From Ascaris suum (lineage: Eukaryota > Nematoda > Chromadorea > Rhabditida > Ascarididae), in NCBI GenBank assembly GCA_013433145.1, contig CM024190.1:4402001-4466000 (forward strand): 64,000 nucleotides of DNA. The letters are read 5' to 3'. Every line of letters begins with the position of its first letter. The first letter of the stretch is position 1. A program made the position numbers and the translations under genes. A model generated the notes under the pieces. It was given only the letters and a program-made list of their open reading frames with translations, was not told where the DNA came from and searched no databases. Shown here piece by piece: positions 43,389 to 55,473 of this stretch.

Positions 43389-46300
43389 TTACAGCTCGTC
43401 TTTGTTGAGAAGCGAGTATCGCGTTTCGGATGGTTTCAGCTGCTTGAATACACTTGGCGGAGGCTGCGTTAACTTTGCATCACCTGCTTCATTTCCCTGA
43501 TTCTGAAATAAATTGATCATTACGCTTATCTGCAAACATTCCACGTAATGCAGGAAATCGGGTCTCCTACGTATGGAATTTGCCCTCCAACTTTTTAAGG
43601 CGATTTCTGATGCATTCCAAGATATCCGTCGAGAATTTGATACTTGAGGCATTTTCGCATCTGAACATTTTCTTAAAAACTTTAACTGATCGGTGAGAAC
43701 ATGAACAAGGAGCAATTTCTATCCAATTTCCAATCTAACACGTTACCTTCCAAAATTCCATCCACGTCGGTCAACTTAAAATTGACCTCCACACATAGCT
43801 AGATTACTCATCTTTAGCATCTGGCAGAGCAGAAATCAATCGCAAAGTAACATAGGTCTATATTTGCTGTTATCGCTGCTATAACCGCTTCGAACACCTC
43901 AGCGTTTTCCTGGACGATAACATGCAGGTGCAGCGAAATATCATCCAACAACTGTCTCATCACCAACGACAAATATCAAAGATGCTGTCGAGTCGGCATT
44001 ATCAATCAAATATTTCTTCCGCCATAGTAACTAACAAAAAAAAAAATGAAACGACGACACATTAGACGGACAGTGGAAAAAAAGAAAAAAAGAAGTGGCA
44101 TTCAAGTAGCTGTTGCATTAGTACAAAAAGTCTTTAGATGAGATAACACATCGTTGATTCTCGCTCTATTTTTTATTGAAATTGAAATGCATAAGAAATC
44201 AAAAATAAAAATTGACGGAAAGCAGATGAAAGAAAGAAATACACAGAAAAAAGCAAATAGGAAAGGAATACTTGAGCGTCAGAAGTAGGAACCTGCTCGG
44301 TCGGGTCGGGTCCGTGATGGAACTCGCGATGCAGTTTGCCCGAATGAAGGTCGAGCACGAATTGCCGAAGTTTGCCTGGCACCCTACAATAAACCTCTGA
44401 ACGAGCATGATATGCTAAACCTCCATTCTGTGTACGATGCTGGACGACGACCACAAATTCCTCACTAGAAAGCACTCAGGGACAAACAAATAATTTTATA
44501 TGATCGTGTAAGTCTAATTCATCACCACATCAATGAACCACTGGCATGCACAGTGGTGTGAAAACATTTACGATGGGTTCACCTCTCGGAGATAATTCCT
44601 TCCCAGTAATGAACCCAAAAACGGCTAACTGAATAAGTAAGAATCAATGAGAGCATCTAAATAGCCTGTGAACAATTTTAAAAAACAATGTGGGCAAATT
44701 TATGCGCAACGTAAACGACAGTAACGAGAACAGCAAATTCAGAATTTAAAAAAAACACAGAGCTGTGTGCTGCACAGAACAGAAAAAGATTAAACGTACG
44801 TGAGCTGTGTCATATCCGGAAACAGGTACATATGACGGAAAGAATCGATTGCCAGCACAGGTAGATCCTTCTCCGACTTGCCTAGATGATGCAGGGGATG
44901 GGCGAACTTTTTACCATCAGCTACCAAACAGTTGATGCTAGCTGAAAAAAAAAGAAACAAAACAACTTCAGTTTCTTTTCCAACGCTTCCTCTTTGCCAA
45001 ACTATCACATTGGTAAAATGTAAGGCGAGTAAAACTTCAAGAAACCACTCATCACAGTACAGGAATGAAGCCAAATCTGCGCTTACATTGAAAGTAGTAA
45101 GGTGCTGGTTTACTCTCCTTAATTCAAACACTTAAACTTTATTCTGAACCGTAAAGATAGTCGCTTCAAACAGAAGACATCGGCAAATCGTTTTGCTAGA
45201 TCATTCTCAATCCCTCCCCCCTCCCCTCTCAAAAAAAAAACCGCTGGAAGCGGAAACTCCTGATCCAAGATCGATAATCTTGTTTTTCACAAAAACGTAA
45301 CATCTAAAAGTTCTGCGCAACGACGAATCACAACTGCAGAAAAATGAGTGCTCGTAATGATCGGCCACATGTCCACTTACATAATAAGCAACTCAAAACG
45401 ACTAATGTGTAAAACCAACGCACATTTTTGATCAGGCAGCTCACGCAACACCTGTTCGGTGAATATATTCGCACTCTCGGGATCATTCATCGAGCGGAAG
45501 AGAATAAGGAACGGAAGACCTTCCTCTGTAAGCTCCTCCGCGTTCTCGAAGGTCAGCTCACGCACCAACGGAATACACTTGTCCATCAACCACTGCCTTC
45601 AATTAGAAGACTTGCCTCATGGCGCATTACCGAAAGTTAAGAACACAGTGTACGCAGAAGGAGTAGGGAGAGAAGGAGGGAGAGGGGGAAGGGAGATAGA
45701 GAAGAGCTGGTCGCCGTGAAGCGACACTTCCTCAATTTGCAGGAAAAAAAATACTACTATCTTAGTTCCATTTGCCACAATGTAAAACACTGATCCTTTA
45801 AATCACCAATCACTGATCCGTTGAATCACACCATTAATTCAAAGGATTTTAAAACAAATATTAATGTTCATAATAATGTAACAAACATAATATAATGTGA
45901 AAATGTAACAAAATAAATATTAATAAATTCTTTTCTGAGCATTAGGAACTGATCGGTAGTTTATTTTATATCGCGTTACAACTTTGCCCAATTACTCCAT
46001 AAGAAAAGCAATGTGGCAAACAAAACACCGGAACAACCTGAGAGGCGCCAAATGTGGCCACCGACGAGCGGGATGATCGCATCCAGTTTATTTCAGACGA
46101 CATCGTGTAAAAGAGAATTTAAAATTGCTTTCCTTGGCCAGATAAATTAACAATCAAGTGGACATTACTAAAACAAACAACTCCTGCTTTCTCAGGCCCA
46201 CGAATTCACACCACCCTTCATCAACTATATGGTATTTCGATGACAATTACAATGCAAACAATCAGAAAATTACAGTTAAAATGCACATACTTCAAAAAGA

Positions 46301-49300
46301 CGTAGTTCACCAGTCCGCCGGTATATTCGAGACGTTCAGCCGCCTATAAAAAGGCATAACATGTAAACCAGAACAGAACAGACAATAGCGGAAGAGCTTA
46401 ACAAAGGGAAAGTGGAGAAAGAGAAGAAAAAACAGAAGCCTGCAACGTGAGGCGCATCTAGATTCAGCGGGAAAAATGACTAGGGTACTTCTAAGCACCA
46501 GTCATCTGCAACTGTCGGTTAATGCCCAAATATGATAAAAGCAAACACATTTCATGATAATCATCACAGTGAAGCGAAAACAATGCCGAACAAAGACAAA
46601 AGATACAAAAATCCTTCGTATTATGTTTCCGTCCGAAGAAAAAAGTAAGTGGTGGGTAGAACCAGAAAAACATTCATAAATGATCATTAAGTTCTATTTC
46701 CACTCTCAGTTTCAACTAGCGATTTCCGGTCGTCACTTGCGGGATGTGCAACAAATGCGATTACGGTTGCCGGATGTGGCTACAGCATCCTAAAAGAAGC
46801 AACTAACAGATCAGCTTACGTTAACCGGGTGAAAGAAAACTCTGTTAGCTCCTTGCGTTTGTCCAGCGAAATTCTCGCCAACGCCAAGCCAGAAAACACA
46901 GTCGTCCCTGAGTACCGAAGAGATTTTCATGAAATTTTCAAACTCCGGTCCTGATTCAGCCATAAAATATGCCACCACATTCCTCTCATTTTTCTGAAAG
47001 CAAATTCTCTCGACTATAACAATAATTTTGCATCTTCATATTGAAAAATGAATGCGAATGCGAAGCAGTTATTGACATTAAGTTTCATTTCCGTGTATTC
47101 ACATCTGAATGAAATATCCCGGAGATATTCTAGCTTCGAATATCAACATCACACAGATATTTCAACGATATGATGCAAAGACTTTTCTGATGCACCCTAA
47201 ACCACTCCGTCCTTAAATACAACCATGAGCACACAAGATCTCAACAAAATAACATTATATCACTTGATCAGTTCACATCTGAAATCAACTCTCCCAAGCA
47301 TGCAGCTCTAACTTTAGTCCTCTTTTTGTGTGAGAAGTATAAGAGGGAGGAGGGCGGGGGAGGAGAAATGAAAAGACAATGAGTAAATTCCAAACAGCAT
47401 AACCCGTAAAACAAAAAACTAGATGAATGATGGTGAAACTCATATAGAGAAATTCGTCTCCGCCCACTGACTGTTAACGAGAAGAAACAAGAGCAGTTTA
47501 AAGCAATTCCTTTAGAAAACAAAGCGAACGATCAAACAGAAAAATGAAACAATAATAAGTCGTAACAGCATAAAAGAGAATTTCTAAAAAGACTAACATC
47601 CATACGCGAGCCAAAATCAGCCTCTGAATTCAGCCTGATCAGCTTGCTGTCAAGCTGGGCCTGCACAAACGACGACAACGCTTCTATGGATCGCTGGCCC
47701 CTTAAAAACCCACTTATTAATCATCACTGTTTCTGCCTTTAGCTTTTTTAAGCATCACGGCCAACTGATATAACTTTATGAAAGTCTTGTTTGGATCACA
47801 ACTATGACCACGAAGCCTCACAACAGGTAAGTGCAACTAGGAAGCAAATAAGTGAATAACAACATGAATGATCAGCATACCCGGGGTAGTGATTTCAATA
47901 ATACCTCACGGCAAATAAAATGAGTTCCATCAAATAAACAAATCCTTTGAAAAATGAGGAAGAAATTTCAACGATAGGTCAGTCGATCGACGAGCAAATC
48001 ACTACTATTGGGAGTGATAACGATGTCTAAAAGTTCCTTTGGTTCCTCGCATCGCGCGATCGTGCGGAAAATATGCTCCGAAGAAAACTGCGTTTAGATA
48101 CAACACAGAAGAAAGATAGTTGCCACATCTTTTAATATGAGAATAAGATGGGCCAGTAACCGAGACCATACGGCACAAAAATCAATAAAGCACTGCTTAG
48201 CAATATGAAACTTTGAATTATTTGTAACAGAAATAAACTTATTTCCATCCAGGAAAGTCAGTATTTAAAAACGAGAAAAATATTCTCATCAGGGAATGGA
48301 ATTAAGAAAGTGGCAATACCTGTACTCCTTCTTCACCAGCTCGCCATTCCTAAAGAGCTTCAGCGTTGGATATTTGTTGACATGATACTTCTGCGCAATA
48401 TCTCCTGAAAACCAATCAAGTATTTACCTCATTATGAGCAAAATCACTGAAGTGCGCTCACTGTTAACGATACATAAACCTTTTAAAATATTCTACAGAA
48501 CACATACAAGCCAAGCAAAATCAACCCCAACAACACTTTGTTTCGGGAAAGATGTGATGGTGGGATCTTTTTTATAGCACAAGTCTAGAGATTCCCCACT
48601 GAGACCTTAAGAACGAACACAGTGATGGATAATATCTACGAGAAACTAAATCGTATTTTTAACGCTAAATTTACATCTTCATCAGATGACTGCGAGTGAA
48701 TTGCAAGGAACACATTCCAAAATTTCACCGCTTCACACCATCGCAACTGCAGAATCAAATCCTTTCTATTCACACCTATGAAGAGGCATTGCGATAAAAA
48801 CAGCAACTGTCGCTAGAGTGAACAAAATTAACGCAGCTTACCTTGCCTATCGCTATCTACTGACGCCCATGCAACCTTGCCTGGAGGGAAGTCCTGAAAA
48901 AAAGATTAATATATAATAGATAAGAATGTTGGAAGATATCTCCTGAAGACCTGGTTAAAGAAAAAAAATCATTGCCAAGTGAACGGATGTACATCAAGTT
49001 AAAATATGGATGCAAGGATGATATGACGTAGGGATTCGCGGAGAGCGTGTAGATAGTAATTGGCGATTTGATAATAGGTGGACGTGCAAGAACTTGAAAT
49101 TGATTTCATTGATATGTACTTGATTACGACCACATCGAAGTTCGTACCGAAGGTTTTCGATCCAACCCTATTATTACAAAATTCCCTATCACCTTTGCGA
49201 CGAACTATTTTTTAATGCATCCATTCGTTTCAACAAGGATTAAATACAGCAAATGCAGTTGGAAGCATCGCTACTACAACAGCATAAAACAAGACAATAT

Positions 49301-50662
49301 TACTTCATTTAAAAGCACCATATATGGTGTAAATTAAAATAGGCAAATCGTAAGAATGAAAAAAGTCATATGGCACGAAAAGTAGTGCAATACTAACCTA
49401 TGGACTTGAGGATGCCCGTCACAGCCATGCCCGATTTACTGCGGCATTCACTCTGTCTCAACTGTCCCTCTCCCCTCTCGTTTCTTTCTCCTCTACGTGA
49501 ATAGGCGAATTTCAACTTTTTAAACGATGAAATGATAGCAGTGTAGACAACAGATTTACGCTGAACAATGTCCCAACCTTAAATTTTTCGCTAGCTTCTA
49601 GGAAGATCGGCTTCAGTTGTTGGGAGAAGCGACACCAGTCAGCATAGAAGTTGATGAAAACAACCTCGTGATTCGCTGAAATATACCAACTATTGCTGAA
49701 CGTTGCCGAGCATATCCACTGTTTAGCCCCACCTATTGACTGATCCAACTGGAAGCTCGTCGCTAAGAACGTTATGCACTCGACAGTGAAGACGAACGAT
49801 ATGCTTTCAACGCTCAGTTGCACGCTTCGCACAGCAAAACAGCTCATTTACGATTTGCTCTACTAACGCAGGTGGAAATTTCTTTTGCGAGGCTTCTGTA
49901 TTAAGTAGAATATTCCAAAATTCAAATTTTTCCAATGGCTTGTGCTCTTAGGCGTCTTCCTCTCAGAAGCAACGATTTCAGTGGAAAGAAAATCAAAACG
50001 AAAAAAAACCAGGAACAGTACGGCGAAAAGTTCCGTCTGTGTTACTGCCTCCCACACGATCTAGCAGTCATCGAAGAACATAACCTATGCAAAATTAACA
50101 CGATTATAGGAACGTGAAGAGAGGAGCAATTTCATTAACATTGTCGTCGATTCCCGTCTCAGAGAAACTTGAATTTCCACGAAAAAAGTACCAACTCAGG
50201 TAATCTGAATGATTTCTGATGGTAGATTTTCAGCGCTTAAACCAGTTATGGCATGAAATCAGACAAGGAAGAATATGTCCCCGAGAAGAAGCAATATCCA
50301 AAGATCGCATTGAGGAATTTCTTTTTGTTTCCACTCTAAAAGGAATCCACCTTTCCATATCATTTTTTTCGCCCGCGAGTGGAAAAGACTATTTGTTTCA
50401 CCACAATAGAATATCTGAAAATTCAAGGCATATATATAAGGGGTGGCCATGATATAGTTCGAACGGAGACAGGACAATAGCAGCTCAACCGCCGATCATT
50501 CCACGTCCACCTCTCAACGGGTAGACGAGAAAGAAATTTCAAAAAAAAAAGAAAAAAACCTAGCGTCGCCTCGAGGTTCGAATTATCCAAAGCTATTACT
50601 GTGCCGTTCACCAATGGCAACAAGCACACCTGCAAAACAGTAAGCAGAGACAGTAAACACAT
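43389..50662 (-). CDS. ERP44: Endoplasmic reticulum resident protein 44 (ERp44)
   Basis: Eleven minus-strand exons: 50662-50560, 49675-49578, 48893-48842, 48404-48320, 47700-47598, 46993-46820, 46343-46291, 45596-45424, 44941-44800, 44383-44272 and 43502-43389. Phases all join to 402 aa (human 406). Residues 1-20 form a signal peptide. Thioredoxin domain a has YADWCRFS with the single catalytic Cys49 and Ser52 instead of a second Cys, and the cis-Pro motif KYPT (95-98). Two further thioredoxin-like domains follow, with CIPLVRELTFENAEEL and AIDSFRHMY, then the C-tail LHREFHHGPDP with the His cluster used for pH/Zn control in this family. It ends KDEL (human RDEL), the KDEL-receptor retrieval signal. 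It acts in the ER-Golgi cycle, retaining client enzymes by mixed disulfides. The exon 7/8 junction is ambiguous: an end at 46287 with a start at 45592 also keeps frame and swaps Lys-Gln for Lys-Tyr. Confidence 0.96.
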
Positions 50663-51316
50663 ATTTCTCTTCGGTAAATGCAAAACAATACTATGTATAA
50701 CGTTTATAACGCCTTACACGGTTTTCCACCATTTCAGTTGATTACAGGCTTATATGAATATTTTTCAGTGATAAACATAATGCTTGAACTGTATATACAT
50801 GTTTTTCGCTCGTCCGCTCAACGCAGCTGTGAGGAATTATCATTTAAAATTGTGTGCGAGTTGGAGATTAGAGCGCCGAGCGCATTCAGGTTACGAGGGC
50901 GGTCGATTTTGAAGTTCAGAAATTAGGTGAACGAAGACGAGGCGCTCACATCGCACATATAACGCCATTCAACACTGTGCTGCTAAACGTTCAGAACTCT
51001 TAATGCGCTGATATTTTAAATCTTTTTATGCGATTTGTAATGAACAGCCTAAGAAATGGTCTTAGTTTAACGATATGCCGATCTAAACATAAGGCAAAGT
51101 GAAATTGCGCCAACTCGTCCCATTCTTCTTAGGAAAAAATTTTGGACACGAATGACTGCTTGAATAGAACACTTCGGGGCCATTAAAAATCGCTAAGAGA
51201 AAAGAAGTGTGTCAATAAGATGATGCGAGCTCCTCAATATTCAAATATCAACGCTGTAAACATGGGTAAAAAGTGATGTTTTTAAGACTCATCGCCAAGA
51301 AACCAACAAAACTGAC
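50663..51316. other. Spacer upstream of ERp44
   Basis: Probable ERp44 promoter and 5' region. A plus-strand frame of 82 codons (50678-50926) overlaps it and has no motif. One weak acceptor-led minus-strand frame near 51010 ends in a stop after about 13 codons. Confidence 0.45.
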
Positions 51317-51991
51317 CGCATAAAAAAGCGATGCAATTGTGCTCACGCACTTCCCAATGCTGCCGAAGCCTCTGTACATCGTGTTTACCCGAACTGAAAG
51401 CAGACAAAATCCATCAGCAGTGAAATGATATTACGACTTCACAAGACCTTGGCGTAAATTGTGACCCGCTGACCGTAAATTCATATAAACTACCTGCTCT
51501 TACGTGCAGTTCTAAGCTAAATGATTCTAAGAACTTTCTATGTCTTAACTGACACCAATGCCGATCGTTTTGAGGCTCATCGAACACATAACAGCTTTCT
51601 GTAATAAATATACCGAAACGATTGCTCCCTCAAACTAGGTGACGAGAGTGCTTCATTTGCAAATGATCGTATGCCTCATCTTAGAGTTATAATTATCCCT
51701 GATTTTAAAATCAACCAAAATCACAATTTACAGTACAAATGGTTCCAATATTACCGTAAAGCTTCTATTGCGTACTATCTGTATATTCCGGAAGTGCTGC
51801 GCACTTGTGTGGTCTCCTCTTGATTATGTCACTGCTCTGCTTGAGGTGACACACTGCGTTTGCTAAGGTCTACTCTGCTTCTTATTCGCAGGTTTAAATT
51901 CGATTTGACTCTCACTTTCAGGTTCGCTAGTGTATTCTTCTGAGGGTTCGTTCTTCGCAGTCTTCGTAATTTCCTCAGTCGAGCTACTCAT
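51317..51991 (-). CDS. Possible small gene, two exons visible
   Basis: Exon a (51991-51916) starts at ATG, encodes an acidic Ser/Glu/Thr-rich stretch (MSSSTEEITKTAK, then SEEYTSEPE) and ends at GTGAGA in phase 1. Exon b (51393-51317) follows a strong CTGCTTTCAG acceptor in matching phase and reads NTMYRGFGSIGKC then STIASLFYA before GTCAGT; GTGAGC inside it is an alternative donor. The family is not recognised and the 3' end is not found. It lies upstream of ERp44 on the same strand and could also be a 5' non-coding region. The C-terminal part is mildly hydrophobic. Confidence 0.3.
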
Positions 51992-53341
51992 GAAATCTTG
52001 CACCGCAAACAGTTTTCATTACCTTGTTGTGAGCATGTAAAATATTTCCCTTGAAAAAAAGGCAAAAGCGGTCTTTAAAGCTCCTTGAGAAACCCGAAGC
52101 GTTTTGACCGCCACTTTTTTCCGAATTTCACCACTGCTTATATTTTTGTGGTGCTCGCTTCATGCATTCTCTCCATGTTCCTAGCTTCGAATTTCTCAGC
52201 GCATTCTATAGATCAGCCGCTGGGCATACATTTTTTTCTCCCCCTTACTCCTTATCTATGTCTGTTCTATGTTTCTCATATATGCTTACGTATTTTTATA
52301 ATTTAACATATAACCATAAGCTTTCTCTACATGGAATGTTGAATAAAAGAGAAATAATCGTCGGTTTACTTATTCCAACATCAGCCGAGCAAGCCTCTTA
52401 TGCAATCTTGGAAATGGGCCTTCGTCTAGACGCGCTTTTACTGGTGAGCACGTTTTCTGCAGCTAGGCTTCCCTCCAGCGAAGACAGTCGCATACTCTAT
52501 GTCCCCAAGCAAACCCCCTTTTTTGGACAAACCTCATCATAAGGTTCTGGGTGATAAAATATTCCCTCTACGTTTGACTCTTTTAACAAACCTCCAGCTC
52601 ACTCAAAACTCGGAAGACATGTTTTTACGATCGAAACATTATAGACTACTAGTGTACTTGGTGAAAATTTTAAAACATATTCCTTTCTCTTCTCTCCCAG
52701 TCAAAAAAATGTTCCTCGGAAAATTAAAAACCTAACACCTCTAGAGATTTCATCCCCGCTCTTAAATGCAAAACATCCCATAACTAAGCTTTTCTATTAT
52801 GGATCGAAAGTGTTCAGTCTTCATATACTAATAGGCTATCTGTAAACAGATGATCATGGCAAGAACTACGATGCAGTGTAGGTAAAATTAGCGGTAAGAA
52901 ACTCATCCGCTTTATCTTATCGTTCAGTTTTTTTCGCTCTCAGAAGTGACACTCTATTTGAATCTTCAGCAAACCCTACTGTTCACCGATCAACATCAAA
53001 ACAGCTCTATCAAAACTTGGATCCTCCTCTTTTATTGCGCTCAGTACCAACCCATTAACCACTTTTTTTCTCCGCTTCTGCCATTTTGGCGGGGACAAAT
53101 AAAATTCTCGTCCTAAATTCTTAAAAAATGTAATGCATTTGCAAAATATATCCATAATAATAGCCGGTTGAGAAAGTTGCACTAAGCGTTTAAACTGAAA
53201 ATATTTTTTGGAGGTGGTGAAACCTGTGAGTCCCTTCTTCACCACCTAACCACTCAAAGTTATGAAAACCTGTGAAACTAAAGAGTCCCTCAGGAAGACG
53301 AAAAGGGAATTTCTTCCCTCAGGAGATAAACAAACCCGATG
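51992..53341. other. Mostly non-coding; one C-terminal-like exon candidate
   Basis: A minus-strand frame at 53115-52976 follows TTTTTTAAG and reads to a TAG with a charged, protein-like end (KKVVNGLVLSAIKEEDPSFDRA). It could be an alternative 3' exon of the neighbouring unidentified gene. Plus-strand frames at 52085-52735 have no motif. The rest looks non-coding. Confidence 0.3.
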
Positions 53342-55384
53342 CTAATAAATATTAATAAACAAGCCAATAAATACTCGGTGGTAACACCGAGCGAACAAAG
53401 TCCGATCCCGATCGTCGGCCGAAAGCAAAGTCAATGATACCTGTGAGGAACACCAACAACAATAATTCACACAACAGAAAACAACACAAATTTCTCATAT
53501 GCCCTCCACGTGTACAAAATTATCATTTCAATATTGGCGCGATTACTACTCCAATTGTCTTGAATTTTTGAATTCCACCAAAACATTAGCCGTTTATTTA
53601 ATGTCGAAAAGCTTGTCACATTTCATGTTTAGGTCCAGTTATACTTATAGCGCATCAATTCGATCCCTTTCCCTCCCCCTTCCTCTTATATTATGGTGAC
53701 CCGCTTGGAATTGAACAAATGCCTATGAAAAAGCTGCATCGATGTAAGGTGATTCAGTACACATCATGGGCGGAATCATAAAAAGTAGGGCTAAATCGAA
53801 CATCAACACCAAATAAGCACACAACAACCACACTTTTTCTTTTATAGAATGAGATGTTGCAAGGTAGACTACACCTGAACGCGCCATTCGAGGAAAACCA
53901 AGCGAATGCTGAGTGTACTGGAGCTTTAAACATAAGCGTGAGAAGAAAGCAAAACAATCTTACGTATGAGCCGAAGCTTCCAACCTAAAAACCTTCAGCT
54001 ATCAAACATTTTTGGAGAATCAGAGTAGCTTGAAGTAACGCGGAACAGCTGAATGCTTCTGATGCAAATCAAAGAGCAAACAGTTCGATGGGTTCGCTGA
54101 TCGCGCAACCGTACCTTGCTGAACCGATGCGTAGCTATGACCAAAAAGAATCACCTCTTCATTTATAACTTGCTGCGACTTGTTTTCGATCATGTTATGC
54201 GCATTTTTCTCGTTTCCTTCAGTTAATTTCCCCAAGCACACCTGGAATTTCCGAGAGTATCCGCCCAACCGAGCTAATATTCCTACTGACGATTAATAAA
54301 TTCTATGTAATAAATTCTAAGAAATTCTATGTAAAAAAATAAATTCTAATATTCCCGATCCAGCTAAAAAATTCAAACCACCTAATATTCCTACTAAATT
54401 AATAAATTCTATAAATTCTATGGCATATCGAAAATTGTGTGTGCTATAGATTAAGGTGCGCTAAGTGTACAGATTGATCTGCCGCTATGAATCGTGGGGA
54501 GCTCGGCTGTTCAGTTTGAAGTCTAAGTGATTGATGCAATTATCACCAGGAAAGGGCCACCCATCATCTAGTAGACGGTCTTTTCCAGGTTTTTCGAGAA
54601 TCGGTGCGCAGTCGGATGCTAAATGAAACTTAGAGATGGGAAGTTCAGAAGATCATCTGGAAATGCGAGATTGTCGCGTGTTCTTCAAAAATTCCCAAAA
54701 ACTTAGGAGCAGCAGTTACAGTGTTCAGGACCACTTATAACCCATGACCAGAAGAGATGGGGTTAAATCCGATCCCGCTCCAGGTGAGCTGACGGCTTTT
54801 ACTCACCTTGGATCGGGAAGGGGTTTAATTCCGTACTGACTTGGGTTAAGTGGGTAGCAGTCGAGACAAGGAGCAGTTTACTAAAATGTATGTCATTTCC
54901 ATAATCGTTCTGAGTGCATACGCCGTTTATTGCCTCACTTTTGCATGTGGTTGGAAGACAAGTTAATGCTTGATTGACAAAGAGGTTTAATCTGCCAGTA
55001 TCGGAGTTCAAGTTTTCTGAAGGGGGAGGCCGGGAGCACTGAAATGCATATTGGTCACAACCTGAGATCTGAGGTCACGAGTTCTCGTTGGTTGCATGTG
55101 TGTGCTGTGAGTCTTTGAGGGGATGAACCTCCTGCAAAGATATGGGTAATACTTCGGAAGTTTACGATGTTGTAAGTACCAAAGTTCATGATTTGTTTTT
55201 CACAATGCCTCCTTATTTCCTCTCCCACTTCTCCGCTCTCCCTCTTACTCCCTTTCCCAAGGGAAATTTTGATCCAAATTTGAGACGGTATTTTTTGATG
55301 ATTTTTCGGCGGTAAGATCTCAGATGTGGATGCATTCAAAAGTATAAACAACAGTCGAGAAATCTGCATACAAAAGTGAGGCAT
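53342..55384 (-). CDS. Unidentified secreted or membrane protein
   Basis: Candidate model of seven minus-strand exons: 55384-55249, 55016-54807, 54618-54547, 54273-54115, 53923-53875, 53722-53701 and 53440-53342. Phases join to 248 aa with a stop. The start has a signal-peptide-like stretch (ISRLLFILLNAST). Exon 2 is the best supported: 210 bases open, CCCCCTTCAG before it and AAG|GTGAGT after it, with the Cys spacing CLPTTC and GVCTQ and a potential N-glycosylation site. Exons 3-4 read DDGWPFPG and RLGGYSRKFQVCLG, then HSYASVQQ. Exon 6 is only 22 bases and exon 7 is weak; the 3' end is therefore tentative. I do not recognise the family. It is divergent to the NHE8-like gene, the two starts being about 90 bases apart. 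Confidence 0.45.
54293..54425. repeat. Degenerate AAATTCTA repeats
   Basis: Units of the form AATAAATTCTATG and CTAATATTCC recur several times with variation. They lie in an intron between exons 3 and 4 of the unidentified minus-strand gene. Confidence 0.7.
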
Positions 55385-55427
55385 AATGAGAACGCAGAAG
55401 GCGCATCATGCTCTTCAAAATATTATC

Positions 55428-55437
55428 TTTTTCAGAG
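55428..55437 (+). promoter_or_regulatory. Orphan 3' splice site before NHE8-like start
   Basis: A TCTTTTTCAG-type acceptor on the plus strand precedes the candidate NHE8 start codon by about 37 bases. It fits spliced-leader addition. Two short out-of-frame ATGs lie between it and the start at 55474, which weakens the case slightly. Confidence 0.35.
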
Positions 55438-55473
55438 AACGGCCTTGCATGCTGTAACTGCGATGCTTATGTT

